The notes: generated by a model not told the origin, from the sequence alone. 64,000 nt of DNA from Pedobacter nanyangensis (GCF_003313505.1 NZ_QMHO01000005.1:124001-188000); one strand, 5' to 3'. Counted from the stretch's first letter, positions 17,103-25,586 are shown. Made by a program: numbers and translations.

Positions 17103-17129
17103 ATAAAAAAATCCCGCAAATACGGGATT
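17103..17129 (-). terminator. Rho-independent terminator for ychF
   Basis: On the minus strand AATCCCG and CGGGATT pair around TATTTG (17110-17129) and run into seven T residues. It lies 60 bases after the ychF stop and may also slow transcripts coming from the DUF4256 side. Confidence 0.75.
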
Positions 17130-17138
17130 CGATACAAG

Positions 17139-17165
17139 CCTTATAGGTTTTAAAAACCTATAAGG
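17139..17165. repeat. Palindromic repeat element (CCTTATAGGTTTT-A-AAAACCTATAAGG)
   Basis: Perfect 13-bp arms with a single central A. It shares CCTTATAGGTTT with the element at 15033 and the AGGTTTT/AAAACCT centre with that at 15141. It lies between the ychF stop and the ychF terminator. Confidence 0.8.
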
Positions 17166-17189
17166 TTTAATGTGATATTTTCGTTTTTT

Positions 17190-18284
17190 TTAAACGTTAA
17201 ATCTAAAGTGCATAATATCGCCATCTTCAACAACATACGCTTTACCCTCTACCCCTAGCTTACCGGCTTCTTTACAGGCATTTTCAGATCCCAGGGTCAC
17301 AAAATCATTGTATTTAATTACTTCTGCACGGATAAAACCTTTTTCAAAGTCTGTATGGATTACTCCTGCAGCTTGTGGAGCGGTAAAACCTTTGGTAATG
17401 GTCCAAGCCCTAACTTCCTGCACCCCAGCGGTAAAGTAAGTATATAAATCCAGCAGGCTATATGCAGCTCTAATCAATTTATGTACACCAGATTCATTTA
17501 AACCTAAATCCTGCAAAAACATTTGGCGTTCTTCGTAGCTTTCTAATTCAGCAATCTCCGATTCGATTTTGGCCGAAATGACCAGCACTTCCGCATTTTC
17601 CTCTGCCACCGCCTGTTTCACTAAATCTACATATTTATTGCCGCTCACTACCGAAGCTTCATCCACGTTGCACACATACATTACCGGCTTTTGTGTTAAT
17701 AGGCCCAAACCTGCAATCTCTTCAAAATCCTCAGTGCTTAAGGGAGCCGTACGTGCAGATTTACCAGTTTCTAAATGGTTTTTCACCACCGATAACAAGT
17801 CAAATTCCTTTTTAGCGTCTTTATCGTTCTTCGCCTGTTTCTCTATCTTTTGGATACGTTTGGTAACGGTGTCCAAATCCTTCAACTGTAGTTCGGTATC
17901 GATAATTTCCTTATCACGGATAGGATCCACGGAACCATCAACGTGAATGATGTTACCATCGTCAAAGCAACGCAATACGTGAATAATGGCATTGGTTGCT
18001 CTAATATTCCCTAAAAATTGGTTACCTAAGCCCTCTCCTTTTGAAGCACCCTTCACCAAACCAGCAATGTCCACAATCTCGATGGTGTTGGGAACTACGC
18101 GTTGTGGCTTTACCAATTCCGTTAATTTATTTAAACGCTCATCAGGCACTGTAATTACGCCAACATTTGGCTCTATAGTACAGAAAGGAAAGTTAGCAGA
18201 TTGCGCCTTAGCGTTAGATAAACAGTTAAATAAAGTAGATTTTCCAACATTAGGCAAACCTACTATACCACATTGTAATGCCAT
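17190..18284 (-). CDS. ychF: Ribosome-binding ATPase YchF (Obg/HflX-type P-loop protein)
   Basis: 364 residues, the usual length. The P-loop GLPNVGKSTLFN is at about 8-19. Switch II, DIAGLVKGASKGEGLGNQFL, is at about 72-91. An alpha-helical insert lies at about 130-190. The C-terminal TGS-like domain ends YVVEDGDIMHFRFNV. YchF binds the ribosome and hydrolyses ATP rather than GTP; in other bacteria it affects stress responses and is redox-regulated. It is monocistronic here, with a TATCTTTG -7 box about 77 bases upstream and a clear terminator downstream. Confidence 0.97.
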   Translation of the reverse strand: MALQCGIVGLPNVGKSTLFNCLSNAKAQSANFPFCTIEPNVGVITVPDERLNKLTELVKPQRVVPNTIEIVDIAGLVKGASKGEGLGNQFLGNIRATNAIIHVLRCFDDGNIIHVDGSVDPIRDKEIIDTELQLKDLDTVTKRIQKIEKQAKNDKDAKKEFDLLSVVKNHLETGKSARTAPLSTEDFEEIAGLGLLTQKPVMYVCNVDEASVVSGNKYVDLVKQAVAEENAEVLVISAKIESEIAELESYEERQMFLQDLGLNESGVHKLIRAAYSLLDLYTYFTAGVQEVRAWTITKGFTAPQAAGVIHTDFEKGFIRAEVIKYNDFVTLGSENACKEAGKLGVEGKAYVVEDGDIMHFRFNV

Positions 18285-18360
18285 TTTATATTTAAGATTT
18301 TTAAATTTTACGATTTCAGTAGACAGACAAAACGCTTATCTATCAAAGTTTTTAAAGGCG

Positions 18361-18368
18361 CAAAGATA
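18361..18368 (-). promoter_or_regulatory. -7 promoter box (TATCTTTG) for ychF
   Basis: A perfect TAnnTTTG match on the minus strand, predicting a leader of about 73 bases before the ychF ATG. The -33 element is not clear. Confidence 0.5.
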
Positions 18369-18512
18369 GTAAATAGATTGACGATTTTAGAGCCAACACC
18401 TCGGTACCTGCTAATTTTAGCCTGATTTCTTTCACCACAATTATTAAATACAGGTTTAAAACCTTGGCAACTCTAGTAATTATTTATTAGCTTAGAGCAA
18501 TCAAACAAAATT

Positions 18513-18989
18513 ATGGAAAATAACTTCGAACAAACCGCAGCACAAGAACAGCCAAATCTACCTCAATTAATAGTAACCGAAAATATGCGCAGCTATTTAT
18601 ACGACATGGCTGGTTGGACCAAATTTTTAGGTATTGTAGGCTTTATTTTCTCTGGGTTAATGATTTTAGTGGCATTTTCAATGGGGGCTATATTTAGCAC
18701 CATTTCACAAATGCCGGGCATGGACATGTACAGCAGCTTAGGGAGTGGCGTACTCACTTTTATCATGTTGTTTTATGCCCTACTGTTTTTGTACCCTAGC
18801 TTAATGCTTTTTAGCTATGCTGTAAAAGCCAAACAGGGCGTTTTATATGCTGATCAACTTAGTCTAGAAACGAGTATTGGCAAGCTGAAATCATTTTTCA
18901 AATTTTATGGGATCATGATGATCATCGCCATTGCTTTTTACGTGCTTATATTCTTTCTTGCTCTAGTAGGTGGCATGGCAGCTGCTTAA
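18513..18989 (+). CDS. DUF5362-type small membrane protein
   Basis: 158 residues. After a hydrophilic N-terminus of about 30 residues come MRSYLYDMAGWTKFLGIVGF and four membrane helices (about 38-60, 78-103, 125-147 and the last residues). The motif YAVKAKQGVLYADQLSLETS between helices matches what I recall of the DUF5362 family, which is common in Bacteroidota and has no known function. The stop TAA shares a TTAA tetranucleotide with the stop of the opposing serine hydrolase. It has no operon partners. Confidence 0.72.
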   Translation: MENNFEQTAAQEQPNLPQLIVTENMRSYLYDMAGWTKFLGIVGFIFSGLMILVAFSMGAIFSTISQMPGMDMYSSLGSGVLTFIMLFYALLFLYPSLMLFSYAVKAKQGVLYADQLSLETSIGKLKSFFKFYGIMMIIAIAFYVLIFFLALVGGMAAA

Positions 18990-19906
18990 TGGTATTTATC
19001 CATCCCATTAGCGGGCTCCCATTTACTTTTGGGCTCAAAATAATTCCATAGCATTTTACTTGTTTTCCGTATCAGCACCTCGGCCTCGTTATCGTACTTC
19101 CAAGAAGTATCTTGTTGGTTTTTGGTGATGATACAGAAAACGTAATCGCCATGCGGTGCATTTACCAAAACTACTTCTGAACGTGAAGCATTAACGGCCC
19201 CCGATTTAGAAGCTACCTGCACATAGGGCGGAATTTGGGACAGGGCCACGTTGTCAAAGTAAATTCGAATGAGATTTCTGTATATCCGTTCGGATGCGGC
19301 CTTACTAATCATCTTCCCTTCCCTAATTAAGCTTAGCAAACTGGCCATTTCCCGAGGGGTGGTTTGTCCCCAGCCATACTTCCTTTGGTTGGCCTGCCTG
19401 TCAGGTGTTCGGGAATTTACGCGAGTGTGTTCCAACCCATATTTTCCCATAAGCTCATTAATAGCTAAACCTGTGCCTGCCAAGCTCTGGCACCATAAGC
19501 TCGCGGTATTATCGCTGGTGGTAATCATCAGCATCAAAACCTTGGCCAACCATATCTTCTCTCCATTTTTAAACGAACCCAAAATATCTTCTCCGGCATA
19601 CAAGAGGCTATCCTTGTAGGTTAACTGAGTATTGTAGTTCAGTTCCCCTTTTTCAATTTTATCAAAAATACCGCAGGTAATGGGCACCTTGATCATACTT
19701 GCCGTAGGAAAAATAGTATCGGCATTATAAGCCGCTATTTTACCCGTTTTTAATGATTTTACATAGATACCAACCTGGCCGTTAAAGTCTTTCATTAATG
19801 CGCTAACCATTTTGTTCAGCTTAACATCAACTTTTTCGGGCTTTTGGGCAAATGATTTAAATGCCAACAATAGTATTAGCATTAAAAGTAACGGGGCTTT
19901 GTTCAT
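18986..19906 (-). CDS. Secreted class A beta-lactamase-fold serine hydrolase (probably not a true beta-lactamase)
   Basis: 306 residues from the ATG at 19906. An upstream in-frame ATG at 19957 lies inside the terminator of the preceding gene, so I reject it. The signal peptide is 1-20 (ends FKSFAQ). Catalytic motifs of the class A/PBP fold: Ser70-x-x-Lys73 (SMIK), Ser-Asp-Asn at 131-133 (TTSDNTASLW) and Lys-Ser-Gly at 234-236 (ASKSGAVN). The omega-loop region reads NSRTPDRQANQRKYGWG without the ExxLN glutamate that drives deacylation in beta-lactamases. I infer a peptidoglycan-type DD-peptidase or another hydrolase; resistance would need an assay. The gene is convergent with DUF5362. Confidence 0.85.
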   Translation of the reverse strand: MNKAPLLLMLILLLAFKSFAQKPEKVDVKLNKMVSALMKDFNGQVGIYVKSLKTGKIAAYNADTIFPTASMIKVPITCGIFDKIEKGELNYNTQLTYKDSLLYAGEDILGSFKNGEKIWLAKVLMLMITTSDNTASLWCQSLAGTGLAINELMGKYGLEHTRVNSRTPDRQANQRKYGWGQTTPREMASLLSLIREGKMISKAASERIYRNLIRIYFDNVALSQIPPYVQVASKSGAVNASRSEVVLVNAPHGDYVFCIITKNQQDTSWKYDNEAEVLIRKTSKMLWNYFEPKSKWEPANGMDKYH

Positions 19907-19923
19907 TTCAAAATATCTGGAAA

Positions 19924-19954
19924 CAAAAAATCCCTCCCAATTTTCGGGAAGGAT
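19924..19954 (-). terminator. Rho-independent terminator for the DUF3276 gene
   Basis: On the minus strand ATCCTTCCC and GGGAGGGAT pair around GAAAAT with one wobble, followed by TTTTTT. It sits between the DUF3276 stop and the serine hydrolase start. Confidence 0.75.
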
Positions 19955-19977
19955 CATATTTCTTTTTTACTGAGTTC

Positions 19978-20301
19978 CTAGAAAGTGAAGTCATCGTCTG
20001 ATTTCGCCGCATATTCCTGGTTATCAGAATACTCATAGCGTTTTTCTACCACTTCTTGGCGAGATTTAATATAGTCAACTGTTTCGGTCAAACCTTCAGT
20101 GAACTTTTCGAAATCTTCTTTGTATAAGAAAATTTTATGTTTTACGAAAACACCGTCTTCTAATCTTTTCTTACTCTCAGTTAAGGTTAAATAGTAATCA
20201 CCTGAACGAGTTGCTTTTACATCAAAAAAATAAGTGCGTTTACCTGCTCTCACTTTCTTCGAAAAAACCTCTTCTCTCTCTTTGTTGTCGAAATCTCCCA
20301 T
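19978..20301 (-). CDS. DUF3276/PUR-alpha-like nucleic-acid-binding protein
   Basis: 107 residues. REEVFSKKVRAGKRTYFFDV followed by DYYLTLTESKK and the FLYKEDFEKF segment forms one PUR repeat. The tail (about 85-107) is acidic and disordered. PUR repeat proteins of this type bind single-stranded nucleic acid, and Borrelia EbfC/BpuR-type and Bacteroides members are known. The protein is strongly conserved in Bacteroidota and usually monocistronic, as here, with its own promoter (-33 TTTTG, -7 TATATTTA) and terminator. Targets are unknown. Confidence 0.88.
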   Translation of the reverse strand: MGDFDNKEREEVFSKKVRAGKRTYFFDVKATRSGDYYLTLTESKKRLEDGVFVKHKIFLYKEDFEKFTEGLTETVDYIKSRQEVVEKRYEYSDNQEYAAKSDDDFTF

Positions 20302-20335
20302 TTTTTTATTGTGTGTAGTGTGGTTTTGGTTGGGG

Positions 20336-20368
20336 TAAATATAATGTAATAATTATCAACTTTCAAAA
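20336..20368 (-). promoter_or_regulatory. Promoter of the DUF3276 gene
   Basis: On the minus strand TTTTG (20364-20368) is followed after 20 bases by TATATTTA (20336-20343), one base off TAnnTTTG. The predicted leader is about 30 bases. Confidence 0.5.
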
Positions 20369-20402
20369 TAGAAATCGTAGTATTTAACGTTTTTTTAATA
20401 TT

Positions 20403-22184
20403 TTATACATTTTCTTCTTCCAAAAGTTGGTTCTGGTACATTTCGGCATAGGCTTTACCCTTGCTTAAGAGCTGTTCGTGAGTACCTTCCTCAATAATTT
20501 CTCCATTATCCAACACTAAAATCTTATCGGCATTTTTAATGGTCGAAATACGATGGGCAATGAGTATGCTTGTCCGGTTTTTCATCAGTTTGCCCAAATT
20601 ACTCAGAATTTCCTCTTCCGTTTTAGTGTCTACCGCCGAAAGGCAATCATCAAAAATTAGCATTTGAGGCGCCTTAATTAAGGCCCTAGCAATAGAAACT
20701 CGTTGTTTCTGGCCTCCAGACAATGTAATTCCTCGTTCACCAAGCATGGTTTCAAATTGCCGCTCAAAACCTATGATGTTTTGGTAAACTGCCGCATCCT
20801 TCGCTGCCTGAGCAACCTGCTCGTCGTTAACCGCATCCAGTCCAAAAGCAATGTTGTTTTTAATGGAATCCGAAAACAGGAACACCTCTTGGGGCACGAA
20901 ACCAATTTGAGAACGGTAAGTGTGAAGATTGATGGCATTTAACTGCTGCCCTTCTATTAAAATTTCGCCCGATGTTGGGTCGTACATCCTCATGAGTAAG
21001 TTGGCCAAGGTAGATTTGCCCGAACCAGTTTTACCAATGATGGCTACAAACTGCCCCTTTTTGATTTCAAAACTCACATTTTTGATGGCTTCGATCCCTG
21101 TGTCTGCATAAGTAAAGCTTACATTCTCAAACCTGACATTACCTTTTAGGTCAATTTCCTGATTTGCGCTTTTGATATCAGGCTGCAGTTGCAAAAATTC
21201 GTTAATGCGCTTTTGGGACGCTGCTGCACGTTGGATAAGCGTAGTTACCCAGCCCAACATGGTTACAGGAAAGGTAAGCTGGTTCACATAAACAATAAAC
21301 TCTGCAATATTACCTGGCGTAATGGCACCATCAATAACCTGCTCGCCACCAATATAGATGGTTAAAATGGTGCTGATACCCACCAAAAGCAGCATTGTTG
21401 GGTAAAAAAACGCCTGCACTTTTACCAGGTCCATCGAATTATTTTTATAAGCGTTGCTCTCTTCGGCAAAGATCTGCTGCGCATGAGCTTCCCTTACGTA
21501 CGATTTCATTACTCGGATACCCGAAAAACGCTCCTGCACAAAGCTCGACAAACGTGATAGCTGCGCTTGTATTTTTTCACTTTTTTGGTTGATGATGGTA
21601 TTCACGTAATAAATGGCAAGTACCAAGATGGGCAAAGGCAATAGCGCATAAATAGCCAAAGTAGCATTTACCGAAAACATGAAATAGATTACCAAAAGAA
21701 AAAGTACGGTGGTATTAAAGGCGTACATAATGGCCGGCCCTACGTACATACGAACCCTGTTCACATCCTCAGTTGCCCTATTCATCAAATCGCCAGTGTT
21801 ATTTCGCCTGTAAAAACCCAAGCTCAATTTCTGGTAGTGCGCATAAATTTCATTCTTCATGTCAAACTCAATATGCCTCGACATCAGGATAATGGTTTGC
21901 CGCATGAAGAACAGGAACAAGCCACGCAACAAATAAAGAAACAAGATGATTACACCAAAAAAGAACAAGCTATAACTAAAAATCTCGTAAACAATGGCCT
22001 GCCGATCAAAACCTTCGTACAACCTATAAATAGCCGCATTTTCTACAATAAGATCATAAGCGTTTCTGATGACCTGTGCAGGCACTACGCCAAAGATATT
22101 GGAGATGATTACAAATAAAATACCCGGTAAAATCCTCCATTTGTATTTTAAAAAGTACTTATTGAGATATCTTAAATGTTTCAT
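20403..22184 (-). CDS. ABC transporter, fused permease and ATP-binding protein (exporter type)
   Basis: 593 residues: one six-helix transmembrane domain (about 1-320) joined to one nucleotide-binding domain. The latter shows Walker A GKTGSGKSTLANLL, the Q-loop before VFLFSDSIKNNIAFG, signature LSGGQKQRVSIARAL, Walker B MLIFDDCLSAVD and the switch His in LIAHRISTI. The homodimer-type half-transporter fits the MsbA/MdlB-like exporter group for lipids or drugs. Asp replaces the usual catalytic Glu after Walker B (DDCLSAVD rather than DEATS), so ATP hydrolysis at this site may be weak; some half-transporters are built this way and pair with another subunit. No partner gene is adjacent. Confidence 0.92.
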   Translation of the reverse strand: MKHLRYLNKYFLKYKWRILPGILFVIISNIFGVVPAQVIRNAYDLIVENAAIYRLYEGFDRQAIVYEIFSYSLFFFGVIILFLYLLRGLFLFFMRQTIILMSRHIEFDMKNEIYAHYQKLSLGFYRRNNTGDLMNRATEDVNRVRMYVGPAIMYAFNTTVLFLLVIYFMFSVNATLAIYALLPLPILVLAIYYVNTIINQKSEKIQAQLSRLSSFVQERFSGIRVMKSYVREAHAQQIFAEESNAYKNNSMDLVKVQAFFYPTMLLLVGISTILTIYIGGEQVIDGAITPGNIAEFIVYVNQLTFPVTMLGWVTTLIQRAAASQKRINEFLQLQPDIKSANQEIDLKGNVRFENVSFTYADTGIEAIKNVSFEIKKGQFVAIIGKTGSGKSTLANLLMRMYDPTSGEILIEGQQLNAINLHTYRSQIGFVPQEVFLFSDSIKNNIAFGLDAVNDEQVAQAAKDAAVYQNIIGFERQFETMLGERGITLSGGQKQRVSIARALIKAPQMLIFDDCLSAVDTKTEEEILSNLGKLMKNRTSILIAHRISTIKNADKILVLDNGEIIEEGTHEQLLSKGKAYAEMYQNQLLEEENV

Positions 22185-22343
22185 TGCACCACAAAGTTAA
22201 TAGAAATTACTTGAGTTGGTGTTTCACGTCTCCTTCATTCTTCTCTGAAGTGGTATCTTTCCCAACCATGGTCCAACCAACATTGATCTATGGCAGAATT
22301 CCATTTATTTAAAATACGCTTAGATTTAATGGTTTTTTTGTCT

Positions 22344-22351
22344 TAGTTTTG
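22344..22351 (+). promoter_or_regulatory. -7 promoter box (TAGTTTTG) for the amino-acid dehydrogenase gene
   Basis: A perfect TAnnTTTG match 26 bases before the ATG at 22378. No clear -33 TTTG is seen at the usual distance. Confidence 0.45.
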
Positions 22352-22377
22352 CAGGGTACGTTTCAACATTGTTTTGT

Positions 22378-23466
22378 ATGCCAGAAATAAGTTCTTACAA
22401 CCATTCTATTTTAGAGCAATTAAGCCAATCTGGCCACAAAAAAGTAGTATTCTGCAATGATCCGTCTACTGGGTTAAAAGCCATTATAGCCATTCACGAT
22501 ACCACACTTGGCCCTGCTTTAGGCGGCGTAAGAATGTGGAATTACAGTTCTGAAGCCGAAGCTCTGGAAGATGTACTGCGCCTATCCAAAGGGATGACCT
22601 ATAAAGCGGCCGTTGCCGGGCTAAATGTTGGGGGTGGTACGGCAGTCATCATCGGCGATTCCAGACGCCAAAAATCTGAAGCTTTAATGCGCAGCTTTGG
22701 GCGTTTTGTAAAAAACCTTAACGGCGAGTTTATTGCCGGTGAAGATGTAGGTACTACCGTACGTGATATGGAGTATATCCGCATGGAAACGCAACACGTT
22801 ACCGGGGTTCCAGAATCATTGGGAGGTGCAGGCAATCCGGCCCCGTTTACGGCAAAGGGCGTTTATTTGGGAATCAAAGCCTGTGTTAAGGAAGTTTTTG
22901 GCACCGATGAACTGGCCGGCCGATCTGTAGTAGTACAAGGCACGGGCAATGTTGGCGAGCATTTGGTAGAATTGCTAAGAAACGACAATGTGGAGGTTTA
23001 CGTAACCGACATTAACGAAGACCGCATGCGCGTAATTGCACGCAAATACAAAGCAAAAGCCATTGAGGCTGATAAAATTTTTACTACCGGGGCCGACATT
23101 TACGCTCCTTGTGCATTAGGCGCAACGGTAAACGATAGGACAATCAAAACCATGAAATTTGCCATTATTGCCGGTTCAGCCAATAACCAACTGGCCGATG
23201 AGCAAGCCCATGGAAAACTATTGCAGGAAAAGGGCATTTTATATGCCCCCGACTACCTGATCAATGCTGGGGGTATCATCAGCTGCTACTCGGAACTTAC
23301 CGGTTTTGGCCGAAAACGAACCATACAGCTTACCGAAAACATCTACGAAGCCACCAAGGAGGTGATCAAACTGTCCAAATCAGAAAATATCCCTACCAAC
23401 TTGGCCGCCGCACGCCTGGCCGAAAAACGCATCGAAGACATTAAAAAAATCAAATCATCATATTAA
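22378..23466 (+). CDS. Glu/Leu/Phe/Val dehydrogenase family protein with an altered catalytic-lysine motif
   Basis: 362 residues from the ATG at 22378; a TTG three codons earlier is less likely. The family architecture is complete. The N-terminal substrate domain has LGPALGGVRMW and KGMTYKAAVAGLN (Lys76). The Rossmann domain has VVQGTGNVGEHLVELL and NAGGIISCYSEL. It is closest in length and motifs to leucine dehydrogenases, which reversibly deaminate branched-chain amino acids with NAD. The usual GGGK motif, which holds the catalytic lysine, reads GGGT (Thr88, codon ACG at 22639-22641); Asp123 in AGEDVG is kept. One base change from AAG would explain it. Activity is therefore uncertain. It stands alone ahead of nusB. 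Confidence 0.88.
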   Translation: MPEISSYNHSILEQLSQSGHKKVVFCNDPSTGLKAIIAIHDTTLGPALGGVRMWNYSSEAEALEDVLRLSKGMTYKAAVAGLNVGGGTAVIIGDSRRQKSEALMRSFGRFVKNLNGEFIAGEDVGTTVRDMEYIRMETQHVTGVPESLGGAGNPAPFTAKGVYLGIKACVKEVFGTDELAGRSVVVQGTGNVGEHLVELLRNDNVEVYVTDINEDRMRVIARKYKAKAIEADKIFTTGADIYAPCALGATVNDRTIKTMKFAIIAGSANNQLADEQAHGKLLQEKGILYAPDYLINAGGIISCYSELTGFGRKRTIQLTENIYEATKEVIKLSKSENIPTNLAAARLAEKRIEDIKKIKSSY

Positions 23467-23517
23467 TTAAATAAATAACACACAACAGGTAATTTTACCG
23501 CAATCGTTCTTACATTC

Positions 23518-24471
23518 ATGTTAAACAGAAGGCACTTAAGAATTAAAGCCCTGCAAAATATCTTCGCTTGGCAAAACACCGAAAAGAAAGATACAGCAAG
23601 TAGTCAAAAACTATTGATGAAAAGTATCGACGAAGTATATCAGATGTACGTATCTATGCTCGCACTTATCGTAGACGTTACTGAATACACCGCCAATGAT
23701 GCTCAGGAGAGAGCAAATAAGCATTTGCCAACCGCAGAAGATCTAAACCCAAATCAGAAGTTATTACACAACAAATTCGTTAATGTACTTAAGCATAATC
23801 CGGAGTACGTAGCGGCCGTAAACAAATATCAGATCAACTGGTTTTCTGATCCGGAAATGGTGAAATCCATTTTCAATAAACTAAAGGAAACCAAGGAATA
23901 TGAAGCGTATCTGGCCGAAGATTTTGAGGAAACCCTGGAGAGTTCAAAAGAGATTATCAAGTTCATTTTCCGCAAGATGTTGTTGAAAAACGTAAACGTG
24001 GTACAAGCTTTTGAGGACAAATTCATTAACTGGCCAGTAGATCGCGAAGTAATGCAAGGCATGATTGCCAAAACCATTAAAAACTTCGAGTCTGAAAACC
24101 CATTGGACAACAAGCTTACACCAATAAGCGCAGACTGGGCGGAGGATAGCACCTTTGTAAAAGATCTTTTTGCCTACACACTTAAAAATGACGAAAAGTA
24201 CCAGGAGCTGATTGCCGAAAGAACCAAAAACTGGGAATCGGAACGTATTGCGCTAATGGACACCATTTTAATGAAAATGGCCATCTGCGAATTAATGAAC
24301 TTTCCATCTATCCCTGTTAAGGTAACCATTAACGAATATCTAGAGTTATCAAAAGATTACAGTACTCCGAAAAGTAATACTTTTATAAATGGTATCTTAG
24401 ACAAAATTTTAAACGATTTAAAGAGAAATAACAGCATTAAAAAAGTAGGTAGAGGTTTGATTGAAGAATAA
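23518..24471 (+). CDS. nusB: Transcription antitermination factor NusB (long Bacteroidota form)
   Basis: 317 residues against about 140 in E. coli. RRHLRIKALQNIFAWQNTEK at the start matches the NusB opening. The final third (about 205-300: FVKDLFAYTLKNDEKYQELI, ERIALMDTILMKMAICELMN, VTINEYLELSKDYSTPKSNT, FINGILDKI) is the canonical NusB all-helical fold. The middle part (about 50-200) is a helical insertion typical of Bacteroidota. NusB with S10 binds boxA in rRNA leaders to allow antitermination. It heads the conserved gene order NusB-DUF1573-YajC-YbbR-CoaE. Confidence 0.93.
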   Translation: MLNRRHLRIKALQNIFAWQNTEKKDTASSQKLLMKSIDEVYQMYVSMLALIVDVTEYTANDAQERANKHLPTAEDLNPNQKLLHNKFVNVLKHNPEYVAAVNKYQINWFSDPEMVKSIFNKLKETKEYEAYLAEDFEETLESSKEIIKFIFRKMLLKNVNVVQAFEDKFINWPVDREVMQGMIAKTIKNFESENPLDNKLTPISADWAEDSTFVKDLFAYTLKNDEKYQELIAERTKNWESERIALMDTILMKMAICELMNFPSIPVKVTINEYLELSKDYSTPKSNTFINGILDKILNDLKRNNSIKKVGRGLIEE

Positions 24472-24635
24472 CCGAAGCAGAAAACGCTTGAGTAAGGAAG
24501 TAACAATAATCCAAGCCTCAACTTTCTAATTTTTTGAACGAAAACCACAACAGTACACATGGAACTGTCTATATTTTAAACCACGCAGTGGGAAAATAGC
24601 GTAGTTTCATCAACAAAGGAAATAGAATTAAACTG

Positions 24636-25082
24636 ATGAAAAAACTTTTCTTGATTGCACTATGTACGGCTGCTTTTAGTGCCTGTCAAAACAAAAGCGT
24701 AGAGAGCAGCGCAACCACTACTGATAGCACTTCGGCCGAAACTCCTCTGATTGCTGAAGCTGATGCACCGAAAATAAAGGTAGAACAAGCGGTTTATGAA
24801 TTTGGGGAAATTACCCAGGGCGAAAAAGTAAGCTATACATTTAAATTTAAAAATGTAGGAAAAACTCCTCTGATTATCACCAATGCCTCTGCAACCTGTG
24901 GTTGTACAGTGCCTGAATATCCAAAGGAACCAGTTAAACCCGGTGACAGTGGAGAAATTAAAGTAACCTTTGATAGCACCGGTAAATTAGGTTTGCAGGA
25001 TAAGATAGTAACCGTAATCTCAAATGCCAACCCCAAGTTTGAAGAACTTCATTTGGTAGGTAACGTAAAAGAGAGAAAGTAG
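24636..25082 (+). CDS. DUF1573 lipoprotein
   Basis: 148 residues. A lipoprotein signal ends in the AFSACQ lipobox (Cys17), and a Ser/Thr-rich tether runs to about 40. One DUF1573 Ig-like (ASH/MSP-like) domain follows: FEFG-type start YEFGEITQGEKVSYTFKFKN, then ITNASATCGCTVPEYPKEPV and GDSGEIKVTFDSTGKLGLQ. The CGC motif is diagnostic. Function is unknown; the protein is anchored in the periplasm. It lies between nusB and yajC, a placement widely kept in Bacteroidota. Confidence 0.92.
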   Translation: MKKLFLIALCTAAFSACQNKSVESSATTTDSTSAETPLIAEADAPKIKVEQAVYEFGEITQGEKVSYTFKFKNVGKTPLIITNASATCGCTVPEYPKEPVKPGDSGEIKVTFDSTGKLGLQDKIVTVISNANPKFEELHLVGNVKERK

Positions 25083-25193
25083 CCTGGAGCCAGGAGTTAG
25101 AGACCAGGTAAAAGTTAAACAAACCTCTCTAATTCCAACTTAGTCTACTCAATACAATTAATTTAATTTTAAAAATCAACAATAAAAAGTATA

Positions 25194-25508
25194 ATGATAT
25201 CAACAGTAATTTTACAGGCCGCTGGAGGCAACAACCTAATGGGAACCGTGATTCCTATGGTTTTAATCATGGTAGTGTTTTATTTCTTCATGATCAGACC
25301 ACAAGTGAAAAAAGCTAAAGAGCACAAAAAATTAGTTGGAGAACTAGGCATTGGTGATAAAATCGTAACCACTGCTGGTATTCACGGCAAAATTGTAGGA
25401 TCTAATGAAACTACTTTTCTGATTGAAGTAGAAGGTGGCACTAAAATCCGCTTCGACAAATCTGCCATTTCTTTAGAGGCAACCAAAGCTGCTGCTCCTA
25501 AGGCATAA
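25194..25508 (+). CDS. yajC: Preprotein translocase subunit YajC
   Basis: 104 residues. One membrane helix (about 16-38; NLMGTVIPMVLIMVVFYFFM), then the family motif MIRPQVKKAKEHKKLVGELG, then the small beta domain GDKIVTTAGIHGKIVGSNET with FLIEVEGGTKIRFDKSAI. YajC is an accessory of SecDF in Sec-dependent export. It belongs to the NusB-to-CoaE cluster and is followed by a terminator, so the next gene probably has its own promoter. Confidence 0.97.
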   Translation: MISTVILQAAGGNNLMGTVIPMVLIMVVFYFFMIRPQVKKAKEHKKLVGELGIGDKIVTTAGIHGKIVGSNETTFLIEVEGGTKIRFDKSAISLEATKAAAPKA

Positions 25509-25586
25509 GCTCCAGGCCACAAATACGCAGATTTGATCTTTTTCAATCATCATGAAGCTGTGCCATTTGTGATTGCTATAAATTAG

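Noticed and set aside
18986..19906. Calling the serine hydrolase an antibiotic-resistance beta-lactamase
   Set aside because: The glutamate needed for deacylation is not visible in the omega loop, so resistance is not supported.
19907..19957. Upstream ATG for the serine hydrolase
   Set aside because: The stretch is a rho-independent terminator of the DUF3276 gene, and the signal peptide begins at 19906.
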